Shown here in pieces: positions 39,811 to 47,127 of a DNA stretch of 64,000 nucleotides (within the stretch, counting starts at the first letter, position 1; the number at the start of each line of letters is the position of its first letter). The DNA comes from Actinocorallia populi (GTDB taxonomy: Bacteria; Actinomycetota; Actinomycetes; Streptosporangiales; Streptosporangiaceae): positions 124,001 through 188,000 of the forward strand of contig NZ_PVZV01000010.1 in the NCBI RefSeq assembly GCF_002995495.1. The letters run 5' to 3'. Made by a program: the position numbers and the translations under genes. Below the pieces are notes generated by a model that saw only the letters and a program-made list of their open reading frames with translations, did not search any database and was not told where the DNA came from.

Positions 39811-40866
39811 TCAGCGGGACAGGAAGGTCCGCAGGGCCCACCAGCAGTGCGCGGCCTGCGGCACGGGCAGGCGGTCCAGGCTCCGGCCGGTGAGCTGCTG
39901 GAGGCGGCGCAGCCGGTACTTCACCGTGTTGGGATGGACGTGCAGGGCGGCGGCGGCCGGGTCGATCCGGCAGGCGTGGTCGAGGTAGGCCAGCGCCGTG
40001 CCCGCCAGCGCGCGGTGGAAGGGGTCGGCCGGGTCCAGGCCCGCCAGCAGTTCCCCGGCCAGGAGCTCGCCCAGTTCCGGCTCCGCGGCCAGGGCGGTGG
40101 GCAGGGCGAGCTCCGCCAGCGGGCGCAGGGCCGGTTCGTCCGGCCGCAGGGCCCTGGCGCACAGCCGGTACATCGCCGGTATGCGCTCGGGTGGCACCAG
40201 CGGCGAGACCACCCCGCTCAGGCCGGGCACGGCGGGAGGGGCGGCGACCAGCGCCGCCAGCCGCCCGTCGACCATGCCGGCCAGGCCGGACGGCCCGGCC
40301 AGCACCGGCTCCAGGCGGCGGGCCGCCGCCGGGTCGCTGACGCCGGTGACCACCACGCGCCGGGGCCCGCCCTCGGCCAGCTCGCCGTGCAGCAGACCGC
40401 GCAGCCGCTGGACCTGGATGTCGCGGGCGGTCCCGGCCAGCTCCAGTTCGGCGATCCGGTGGGCGTGCACCATCCGGTGCTCCAGGCCGGTGGCGATGGC
40501 GTCGATCCGGGTGACGGCCTCCAGCAGCTCGTCCGCCGGGATCCCCCGCGCCCGCCCGCGGTCCACGACCGTCCGCACCAGCAGGGAGCGGCCCGCCTGG
40601 AAGCCGTCGAGCAGCGCCGCCACCGGCACGCCCTGGCGCGCCCTGGCGGCGCCCAGCGCCTCGGCGGCCCGCAGGTCCGTCAGGCCCGGGTCCCCCGCCG
40701 CCAGGGCCGCGAGCGCCGCCTCGACGAGCGCCCGCACGTGCCGCCGGACCTCGTCCTCGGGCAGCGCGGCTACCAGCGGCGAGCGCGCCCTGGCCGCCCG
40801 GACGGCCGTCTCGACCACCTCCGGGTCCGGCCCGTCCTCGCCCAGCAGCCCCAGGAAACGTTCCAT
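39811..40866 (-). CDS. PucR/CdaR-family transcriptional regulator
   Basis: This 351-residue protein ends with the PucR helix-turn-helix HVHPNTVKYRLRRLQQLTGR (residues about 310-330). It has a preceding GGDEF-like or CdaR-type central region and an N-terminal helical RsbT-like part containing LLDGFQAGRSLLVRTVVDRGR. The ATG at 40866 has AGAGGAG upstream. It is divergent from the class II aldolase gene and is the obvious candidate to regulate it, responding to a sugar acid or other small ligand. Confidence 0.88.
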   Translation of the reverse strand: MERFLGLLGEDGPDPEVVETAVRAARARSPLVAALPEDEVRRHVRALVEAALAALAAGDPGLTDLRAAEALGAARARQGVPVAALLDGFQAGRSLLVRTVVDRGRARGIPADELLEAVTRIDAIATGLEHRMVHAHRIAELELAGTARDIQVQRLRGLLHGELAEGGPRRVVVTGVSDPAAARRLEPVLAGPSGLAGMVDGRLAALVAAPPAVPGLSGVVSPLVPPERIPAMYRLCARALRPDEPALRPLAELALPTALAAEPELGELLAGELLAGLDPADPFHRALAGTALAYLDHACRIDPAAAALHVHPNTVKYRLRRLQQLTGRSLDRLPVPQAAHCWWALRTFLSR

Positions 40867-40994
40867 CGCGCTCCTCTTGTCCCCTGTGGACAACCGGCCC
40901 GTCCCTGATTGGGCGCCCGTACCCTAGGCAGGCGGGACGGAATCGGCTTCAGTAGAAGCATAGATTGACGCCCTCGGACAAAGGAGCCCAGGAG

Positions 40995-41789
40995 ATGTCG
41001 CAGGAAGAGGAGTTCCTGAACAAGCTGGCGACGGACCTGATCTACCGGTTCCCGCCGAACTTCGACGACGTCGAGGACGAGCGGCGGCACCGCAAGGAAC
41101 GCCTGGCCGTCGCCCTGCGGGTGTTCGGGAAGTTCGGGTTCGAGGAGGGCGTGGCCGGGCACATCACCGCCCGCGACCCCGAGCACACCGACCACTTCTG
41201 GGTGAACCCGTTCGGGATGTCCTTCAAGCACATCAGGGTCAGCGACCTCATCCTGGTCAACCACGCCGGACAGGTCGTCCAGGGCCGCCACCCGGTCAAC
41301 GAGGCGGCCTTCGCGATCCACTCCCAGCTCCACCAGGCCCGCCCCGACGTGGTGGCCGCCGCGCACAGCCACTCCACCTACGGGCGCGCGCTGTCCGCGC
41401 TCGGCCAGAAGCTGGCACCCATCACCCAGGACGCCTGCGCGTTCTACGAGGACCACGGCCTGTTCGACGACTACACCGGCGTCGTCACCGACCTGGAGGA
41501 GGGCAAGCGCATCGCCGCGGCCCTCGGCGGGTCCAAGGCCGTCATCCTGCGCAACCACGGGCTGCTGACCGTCGGCGACAGCGTGGACGCGGCCGCCTGG
41601 TGGTTCGTCACCATGGAGCGCTCGTGCCAGGTCCAGCTGCTGGCCCAGGCCGCCGGCACCCCGGTGCCGATCGAGCACGACAACGCCGTGGTCACCCGCG
41701 GCCAGCTCGGCAACGACCTGGTGGCCTGGGTGAACTACCAGCCCATCGCCGACCAGGTCATCCGGGAGCAGCCCGACCTCTTCGAGTGA
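40995..41789 (+). CDS. Class II aldolase/adducin-family protein
   Basis: This 264-residue protein has GFEEGVAGHITARDPEHTDHFWVNPFG, AAAHSHSTYGRALSALG with the zinc-binding His pair, and AVILRNHGLLTVGDSVDAAAW with the third His. It would cleave or epimerise a phospho-sugar, or act as a decarboxylase-like aldolase. GGAGCCCAGGAG precedes the ATG at 40995. It is divergent from the PucR gene and followed by a strong terminator, so it is probably monocistronic. Confidence 0.92.
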   Translation: MSQEEEFLNKLATDLIYRFPPNFDDVEDERRHRKERLAVALRVFGKFGFEEGVAGHITARDPEHTDHFWVNPFGMSFKHIRVSDLILVNHAGQVVQGRHPVNEAAFAIHSQLHQARPDVVAAAHSHSTYGRALSALGQKLAPITQDACAFYEDHGLFDDYTGVVTDLEEGKRIAAALGGSKAVILRNHGLLTVGDSVDAAAWWFVTMERSCQVQLLAQAAGTPVPIEHDNAVVTRGQLGNDLVAWVNYQPIADQVIREQPDLFE

Positions 41790-41864
41790 CCCCTCCCCGC
41801 CTGAAGGCGGGAGTCCCCGGCTCACGCCGACGCCGGGCGGGTCTTCCGCGAGCGGCGCCGGCCG

Positions 41865-41892
41865 GGTCCCGGCCCCGGGAGGGGCCGGGACC
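41865..41892. terminator. Hairpin between aldolase and HNH genes
   Basis: GGTCCCGGCCCC (41865-41876) pairs perfectly with GGGGCCGGGACC (41881-41892) around GGGA. It lies between converging genes. Confidence 0.75.
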
Positions 41893-41900
41893 TCGCGTCG

Positions 41901-42341
41901 TCAGGCCATGAGCTGGTCCCAGGTGGGGACGTACGGGGTGACGGCCAGGCGCATCCCGCACTCCTGCAGCAGCGAGTCGGCCTTGCGGTGGTTGCAGCGG
42001 GTGCAGGCCAGGACGGTGTTCTCCCAGCTCGACTCCCCGCCCCGGGACACCGGGACGACGTGGTCGATGGAGTTCCCGGACCGCCCGCAGTAGCCGCACC
42101 GGCCCCGGTCCCGCTTGTAGACCCCGGCCTTGCTCCAGCCGGGCCGCCGCGAGTGCCGCCACCTCATCGTCACGTACCGCACCAGCCGCAGGACCTTCGG
42201 CTCCGGGAACACCCCGAAGCTCCGGCCGTCCACGGCCTCCTCGATGACCGCGACGCCGCGCACCAGCATCCGGATCGCGTGCCTCAGATCCACGCGCTGT
42301 AAAGGCTCGTACGAGGCGTTGAGCACCAGGACGCGCGCCAT
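41901..42341 (-). CDS. HNH endonuclease family protein
   Basis: This 146-residue protein begins MARVLVLNASYEPLQRV and has two CxxC zinc pairs (CGYCGRSGNSIDHVVPVSRGG and CTRCNHRKAD). The catalytic HNH core is IDHVVPVSRGG, with the Asn in WENTVLACTRCNHRK. This group is widespread in actinobacteria outside phages and its target is unknown. ATG at 42341 is preferred to a GTG nine bases earlier. Its ribosome binding site, AAGGGGG, lies in the arm of a hairpin. Confidence 0.92.
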   Translation of the reverse strand: MARVLVLNASYEPLQRVDLRHAIRMLVRGVAVIEEAVDGRSFGVFPEPKVLRLVRYVTMRWRHSRRPGWSKAGVYKRDRGRCGYCGRSGNSIDHVVPVSRGGESSWENTVLACTRCNHRKADSLLQECGMRLAVTPYVPTWDQLMA

Positions 42342-42351
42342 CGTGTACACC

Positions 42352-42392
42352 CCCTTCCCTCGGGACCCCGTCGCGGGGCCCTGAGGGAAGGG
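42352..42392 (-). terminator. Hairpin overlapping the HNH ribosome binding site
   Basis: CCCTTCCCTC (42352-42361) pairs with GAGGGAAGGG (42383-42392), with an inner CCCCG/CGGGG stem. On the reverse strand it follows the ROK gene stop and its 3' arm contains the AAGGGGG that precedes the HNH start. It can act as ROK terminator and also mask that ribosome binding site. Confidence 0.6.
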
Positions 42393-42409
42393 TGCCGATC
42401 ACCGGGGGT

Positions 42410-43618
42410 TCACGGCAACGGGTTTTTGCCGCGGACGAGGGTCTCCAGGGGGTCGGCGAGGACGTCGGAGAAGGCGAGTTCGGCGGCGCCCATGAGGGTG
42501 GCCTCCTCGCCCAGCTCCGAGGTGCGCAGCCGGACCCGCTCCCGGGCCGCGCCCAGCCCGGCCAGGGCGAGCCGGCTGCGGACCTGGGCGGCGGCGCCCA
42601 GGTAGATGTCCCGCAGCACCCCGCCGAAGACCACCATGGCGGGGTTGAAGATGTTCACCAGGTTGGCCACGCCGTGGCCGAGCCAGTCGCCGACCCGGTG
42701 CAGCGCGTCCCGGGCCGCCACGTCGCCGCGGTCGGCGGCGTCCACGATGGCGGCGACGGCCTCGCGGCCGCCCGGACCCCGGCGGCCCGCCGCGTCCAGC
42801 AGCGCCAGCTCCCCCGCCTCGGCCTCCAGGCAGCCGCGGGAGCCGCAGCCGCAGAGCCGCCCTCCGGGGTTGACGACCATGTGGCCGACCTCGCCGCCGT
42901 AGCCGCCCTCGCCACCCAGCAGCCTGCCGCCGACGATGACGCCGCCGCCGATGCCGACGTCGCCGTGCAGGTAGATGAGGTCGTCCAGGCCCGCGCCCGC
43001 GCCGCGCTCCCGTTCGGCCAGCGCCCCCAGGTTGGCGTCGTTGCCGACCGACACGCGCAGCCCCATCCCGAGGCGGCGGCCCAGCTCCGCGCCGAACGGC
43101 ACGTCCGTCCAGCCGAGGTTGGGGCTGAGCCGCACCACGCCGTCCTCCTGCCGGACGATGCCGGAGAACGCCGCCCCGATGCCCACGCAGACGGTGTCGG
43201 GCCGCGCCGCCCGCACGAGCCGGCGGGCCTGGCCCGCCAGCTCGGAGACGACCGCGTCCGGGTCGAACGGGTCGGGCGGGCGCGGCGCGTTCCCGCGGGC
43301 CAGCACCACCCCGCCGAGCCCGATCCGCGCCACGGTCAGCCGGTCCGCGCCCACGTCCAGGGCGAGCACGTAGACCCGGGAGCTCTCCGGGCGCACCACC
43401 AGGGAGGGCCGGCCCGCCCTGCCCCTGGTGCGGGGCAGCTCCTCGCGCACCAGGCCGGCGGCGGTGAGGTCGGAGGTCAGCGCCATGATGGTGCTGCGGT
43501 TCAGCCCCATCCGCTCGGCCAGCTCCGCGCGCGAGGCCTGGCCCGACAGGTGCACGTGGCGCAGCAGCGTGCCCAGATTGTGCCGGCGGATCTCCTCTGG
43601 CGAGGGCGCGGCTTTCAC
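42410..43618 (-). CDS. ROK-family sugar-responsive repressor (XylR-like)
   Basis: This 402-residue protein has an N-terminal winged helix (LSGQASRAELAERMGLNRSTI), then a ROK domain. That domain has ALDVGADRLTVARI in place of a clean DxGGT phosphate motif, GIGAAFSGIVRQEDGVV, the ExGH-containing GGEVGHMVVNPGG and the zinc motif CGCGSRGCLEAEAG. The altered phosphate loop suggests a repressor, not a kinase. It lies immediately downstream of the xylose-type transport genes and probably represses them until sugar binds. Confidence 0.92.
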   Translation of the reverse strand: MKAAPSPEEIRRHNLGTLLRHVHLSGQASRAELAERMGLNRSTIMALTSDLTAAGLVREELPRTRGRAGRPSLVVRPESSRVYVLALDVGADRLTVARIGLGGVVLARGNAPRPPDPFDPDAVVSELAGQARRLVRAARPDTVCVGIGAAFSGIVRQEDGVVRLSPNLGWTDVPFGAELGRRLGMGLRVSVGNDANLGALAERERGAGAGLDDLIYLHGDVGIGGGVIVGGRLLGGEGGYGGEVGHMVVNPGGRLCGCGSRGCLEAEAGELALLDAAGRRGPGGREAVAAIVDAADRGDVAARDALHRVGDWLGHGVANLVNIFNPAMVVFGGVLRDIYLGAAAQVRSRLALAGLGAARERVRLRTSELGEEATLMGAAELAFSDVLADPLETLVRGKNPLP

Positions 43619-43633
43619 GGAGGGGGGTCCTTT

Positions 43634-44884
43634 CTATCTTCCCGGCAGCGCGCGTTTACGGGACAGGGCGTCCACGCCAGCAGCCAGGAGCAGGACCAAT
43701 CCTGTCACGATGAACTTGGTACCGGCGCTGTACCCCATGAGGCCCATGCCGTTGTCGATCACCGCGATCACCATGCCGCCCAGCACCGCGTCGATCATCC
43801 GGCCGCGGCCGCCGAACAGGCTGGTGCCGCCGATGACCGCCGCGCCGACCGCCTTGAGCAGCACGTCGCTGCCGCCGGTGTTGGGGTCGACGGAGTTGGC
43901 GCGGGAGGCGGCGATGAGCCCGCCGACCGCGGCCATCGTCGAGCACAGCACGAACGCCATGATGCGGATGCGGTTGACGTCGATGCCGGCGCGGCGGGCC
44001 GCCTCCTGGTTGCCGCCGACGGCGTAGATGTGCCGCCCGAAGGAGGTCCGGTTGAGAACGAACGTCCAGACGACGAGCAGCACCGCGACGAGCGGGACCA
44101 CGATCGGCATGCCCTTGAGCGAGCTGAACTCGGGGTTGCGCCCGCGCTCCATGCTGAGGACGAAGACCAGCGCGCCCAGCAGGACCGCCAGCCCGCCGAT
44201 CTTGAGGCCGAGCACCGCCGTGCTCTCGGTCGCCAGCCCGCGCGTCACCCGGCCGCGGCGGCGCAGCAGCAGCACTCCCGCGTAGCCCAGGACCGCGACG
44301 GCGCACAGCACCCAGCCGAGCACGACCGGGACGTTGTCGTTGGCGATGGCCAGCACGGTCTTGTCATGGACGGAGATGTTGGTCCCGTTGTCCATGATCT
44401 TCAGCGCCACGCCCTGCAGCGCCAGGAACGCCGCGAGCGTCACCACGAACGACGGGATGCCGATGCGCACCACGACCAGGCCCAGCACCAGGCCGATGAC
44501 CAGCCCGGTGATCAGGGAGATCACGACCGCCGCGTACCAGGGCCAGCCCTGCTGGGTGAGGGCGACCGCCAGGACCGCGGCGCAGACGCCGCTGGTGAAG
44601 CCGGCCGACAGGTCGATCTCGCCGAGCAGCAGCACGAACACCAGGCCCATCGCGATGACGATGCCCGCGGCGCCCTGGGTGAAGAGGTTGGCGAAGTTGC
44701 CCTGGCTCATGAAGGACGGCTGCGCCGCCCAGAAGAACAGGCACAGGGCGATCAGCGCGGCGACGGCGGGCAGCGAGCCCATGTCCCCGCCCCTGACGCG
44801 GGCCAGGTAGCCGCCGGCCAGACCCGACAGCGAGCCGGCGGCGGTGTCCTGCTCGGACTTCTCCTTGGAGAGGACGGCGCTCAT
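43634..44884 (-). CDS. Sugar ABC importer permease (XylH-like)
   Basis: This 416-residue permease has about ten to twelve hydrophobic segments and the BPD_transp_2 features GLVFVLLLGEIDLSAGFTSG, VRIGIPSFVVTLAAFLALQG and GGNQEAARRAGIDVNRIRIMAF. It ends ALLLAAGVDALSRKR. Length and motifs match D-xylose permease XylH, which has an extra pair of helices compared with RbsC. Its ATG overlaps the stop of the ATPase gene (ATGA). It forms the channel of the import complex. Confidence 0.92.
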   Translation of the reverse strand: MSAVLSKEKSEQDTAAGSLSGLAGGYLARVRGGDMGSLPAVAALIALCLFFWAAQPSFMSQGNFANLFTQGAAGIVIAMGLVFVLLLGEIDLSAGFTSGVCAAVLAVALTQQGWPWYAAVVISLITGLVIGLVLGLVVVRIGIPSFVVTLAAFLALQGVALKIMDNGTNISVHDKTVLAIANDNVPVVLGWVLCAVAVLGYAGVLLLRRRGRVTRGLATESTAVLGLKIGGLAVLLGALVFVLSMERGRNPEFSSLKGMPIVVPLVAVLLVVWTFVLNRTSFGRHIYAVGGNQEAARRAGIDVNRIRIMAFVLCSTMAAVGGLIAASRANSVDPNTGGSDVLLKAVGAAVIGGTSLFGGRGRMIDAVLGGMVIAVIDNGMGLMGYSAGTKFIVTGLVLLLAAGVDALSRKRALPGR

Positions 44885-45702
44885 GCCCTGGCTCCGTTTC
44901 CGTTTCCGTTCGTACCGGCGAGGCCCAGGTCCCCGCTGCGGCCGGAGGTGATCAACTCGACGACCTGGGCGTGCGTCACGTCGCAGGTCTTCACCTGGGC
45001 GGCCATCTGGCCCAGGTACAGTGCGGCGATCCGGTCGGACACCGCGAAGACGTCGTTCATGTTGTGGGAGATGAGCACGACGGCCAGCCCCTTGTCGGCC
45101 AGGCGGCGGACCAGTTCCAGCACCTGCTGGGTCTGCGCCACGCCCAGGGCCGCGGTCGGCTCGTCCAGGATGACGACCCTGCTGTTCCACAGGACGGCCT
45201 TGGCGATGGCCACGGTCTGCCGCTGCCCGCCCGACAGGCTCGCCACCTGCTGGCGTACCGACTTGACGGTGCGGACGGACAGCCCGGCCAGCGTCTCGGC
45301 CGCCTTGCGCTCCATCTCGTACTCGTCCAGGACGATGCCGCTCTTCTCCTCGCGGCCGAGGAACATGTTCTGGACGATGTCCAGGTTGTCGCACAGGGCG
45401 AGGTCCTGGTAGACGATCTCGATGCCCAGGGCGGCCGCGGCGCGCGGGCTGCCGACGTGGACCGGCACCGGCTCCCCTCCCGGCTCCTTGCGGAAGAGGT
45501 ACTCGCCGGAGTCGATCGGGTGGATGCCGCCGATGCACTTGACCAGGGTGGACTTGCCCGCGCCGTTGTCCCCGACGAGGGCCGTCACCTCCCCCGGGTG
45601 CACCGAGAAGGCGACGTCGTGCAGGACCTGCACGGGGCCGAAGCTCTTGTTGATCCCGCGCAGCTCGATCACGGGGCCGTCCGGGGGCGCGGACGCGGTC
45701 AT
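44881..45702 (-). CDS. Sugar ABC importer ATPase, single-domain XylG-like
   Basis: This 273-residue ATPase has Walker A GDNGAGKSTLVK, Q-loop VYQDLALCDNLD, signature LSGGQRQTVAIAKAV and Walker B VVILDEPTAALG, with the LISHN switch His. Most sugar importers of this class use a double-domain ATPase of about 500 residues; this single-domain form would act as a homodimer. GAGGAGACCCCC precedes the ATG. It is coupled to the permease gene and separated from the binding-protein gene by a strong hairpin. Confidence 0.93.
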   Translation of the reverse strand: MTASAPPDGPVIELRGINKSFGPVQVLHDVAFSVHPGEVTALVGDNGAGKSTLVKCIGGIHPIDSGEYLFRKEPGGEPVPVHVGSPRAAAALGIEIVYQDLALCDNLDIVQNMFLGREEKSGIVLDEYEMERKAAETLAGLSVRTVKSVRQQVASLSGGQRQTVAIAKAVLWNSRVVILDEPTAALGVAQTQQVLELVRRLADKGLAVVLISHNMNDVFAVSDRIAALYLGQMAAQVKTCDVTHAQVVELITSGRSGDLGLAGTNGNGNGARA

Positions 45703-45722
45703 GGGGGTCTCCTCACGGGGTG

Positions 45723-45755
45723 GCCCCGGCCGCCCGCGGGGAGGGCGGCCGGGGC
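45723..45755 (-). terminator. Intercistronic hairpin after sugar-binding-protein gene
   Basis: GCCCCGGCCGCCC (45723-45735) pairs with GGGCGGCCGGGGC (45743-45755) around seven bases, between the binding-protein stop and the ATPase ribosome binding site. It probably attenuates or protects the transcript so that the binding protein is made in excess. Confidence 0.6.
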
Positions 45756-45767
45756 GCGGGGTGGGTG

Positions 45768-46859
45768 TTACTGAACGCCCGCTTCGGTGCACTTCTCGGC
45801 GAACTCGCCGGTGCAGAGCTCTTCCTTGGTGACGTAGCCGTCGGTGACGACGTCCTTGACGTTCTCCTTGAAGATCGCCTGCGGCTCGAGCAGGACCGAG
45901 GGCACGTCCTTGCCGGTCTCGGGGTCCTTGACCGTGCTGTTGGTCGCGCCCTTCTCACCGGTGGCCAGCGCGATCGCGAGCTCGGCGGCGGCGTCCGCCT
46001 CCTTCTTGATCGCCTTGTAGACGGTCATGCACTGGTCGCCCGCGAGGATGTTCTGCAGGCCCTGGACGGTGGCGTCCTGGCCGGTGACGGGGACCTGGCC
46101 GTTGAGCTTCTGCTTCTTCAGCACCGCGATGGCGGCGTTGCCCAGGCCGTCGTTGGCGGCGAGGACGCCGGCGATCTTCGGCTCGCTGGTGAGCATCTGC
46201 TCGAAGATGGTGCCTGCCTTGGTGTTGTCCCAGTCGGGCACCGACTGGTCCGGGCCCTTGACGTACTCGCCGGAGTCGTACTTGGGCTGCAGGACGCCGT
46301 CGTAGCCCGCCTTGAACAGGGTGGCGTTGTTGTCGGTCGGCGAGCCGTTGAGCTCCGCGACGATCGGCTTCTCCGCGCCCTTGTCGGTCAGGCACTTGAC
46401 CAGGCCCTCGCCCTGCAGGGTGCCGACCTTGGTGTTGTCGAAGGAGACGTAGTACTGCGCCCCGCCGCCGAGGGTGAGCCGGTCGTAGTCGATGACCGGG
46501 ACGCCCTGGGACTGCGCCTTGGCGATGACGGCCTTGCCGGTGCCGCTGTCGAGGTTGACGATCAGCAGGACGGTGGCCCCGTTGGTGATCATCTGGTCGG
46601 CGATGGTCTGGAAGGCCGACTTGTCGCCCTGGGCGTTCTGGATGTCGGACTCGATGCCGGCGGCGTCGAACGCCTCCTTGAGGTACTTGCGGTCGGCGTT
46701 CTCCCAGCGGGCGGACGACTTGCTGTCGGGCAGGATCACGCCGATCCGGCCCTTCTTCTCGGGAGCGGAGCCGCCGCTCTCGCCCTCGTCGCCGCAGGCG
46801 GCGAGGGTACCGGTGAGGAGGAGGGTCGTGGCGCCGAGCGTGAGGATCCCCTTGCGCAT
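45768..46859 (-). CDS. Sugar-binding lipoprotein (XylF-like)
   Basis: This 363-residue protein has a signal peptide with lipobox LAAC, lipidated at Cys22, then a periplasmic-binding fold with RIGVILPDSKSSARWENAD, TVLLIVNLDSGTGKAVIAKAQ and AANDGLGNAAIAVLKKQ. The pairing of LPDSKSSARWENAD with a VIDYDRL motif matches D-xylose-binding proteins. It captures xylose or a similar pentose outside the cell. It is the first gene of the operon, with ROK-type operators upstream. The ATG has GAAAGGACCC upstream. Confidence 0.92.
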   Translation of the reverse strand: MRKGILTLGATTLLLTGTLAACGDEGESGGSAPEKKGRIGVILPDSKSSARWENADRKYLKEAFDAAGIESDIQNAQGDKSAFQTIADQMITNGATVLLIVNLDSGTGKAVIAKAQSQGVPVIDYDRLTLGGGAQYYVSFDNTKVGTLQGEGLVKCLTDKGAEKPIVAELNGSPTDNNATLFKAGYDGVLQPKYDSGEYVKGPDQSVPDWDNTKAGTIFEQMLTSEPKIAGVLAANDGLGNAAIAVLKKQKLNGQVPVTGQDATVQGLQNILAGDQCMTVYKAIKKEADAAAELAIALATGEKGATNSTVKDPETGKDVPSVLLEPQAIFKENVKDVVTDGYVTKEELCTGEFAEKCTEAGVQ

Positions 46860-46958
46860 GCTGCGTGGGTCCTTTCGAGACTGCCGTCGGAGGGGACGGC
46901 ACGGGGTGGGGGGCAGCCGGAGGCCCGCCGGGGGACGGCTTCTGCCTCCGGGCTGAAT

Positions 46959-46973
46959 GTTGTTTGCTGCAAC
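46959..46973. promoter_or_regulatory. Operator-like GTTGTTTGCTGCAAC by the sugar operon promoter
   Basis: GTTG (46959-46962) and CAAC (46970-46973) form a dyad about 100 bases upstream of the binding-protein start, adjoining a TAAGTT -10-like box with TTGTGC 17 bases further upstream on the reverse strand. It fits a ROK repressor site at the promoter. Confidence 0.5.
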
Positions 46974-47017
46974 TTATGTCAGGGTGACCCGTGGCACAAC
47001 AGGTGGGAAGCCCCAAT

Positions 47018-47036
47018 TTGTTGTCTCAGATAACAA
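47018..47036. promoter_or_regulatory. 19-bp operator TTGTTGTCTCAGATAACAA
   Basis: This near-perfect palindrome (one mismatched pair around a central C) lies 45 bases upstream of the promoter-proximal GTTG/CAAC dyad. The TTGTT/AACAA arms are typical of ROK-family operators, supporting control by the repressor encoded at 42410. Confidence 0.55.
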
Positions 47037-47082
47037 TCAAACAACACGCCGCCCACCTGGGCGGACGCCCCCTGACGACGCA

Positions 47083-47116
47083 GAAGGCCGCCGTCCCTTA
47101 CGGGACGGCGGCCTTC
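47083..47116. terminator. Terminator hairpin of tricorn protease gene
   Basis: GAAGGCCGCCGTCCC (47083-47097) pairs perfectly with GGGACGGCGGCCTTC (47102-47116) around TTAC. It lies 11 bases past the protease stop codon on the reverse strand. Confidence 0.8.
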
Positions 47117-47127
47117 GGGGCCCGCGG

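Noticed and set aside
42392-45412. A 1006-codon forward frame opposite the ROK and sugar transport genes.
   Set aside because: It is rich in His, Gln, Asp and Arg and lacks conserved motifs. It mirrors three well-identified genes.
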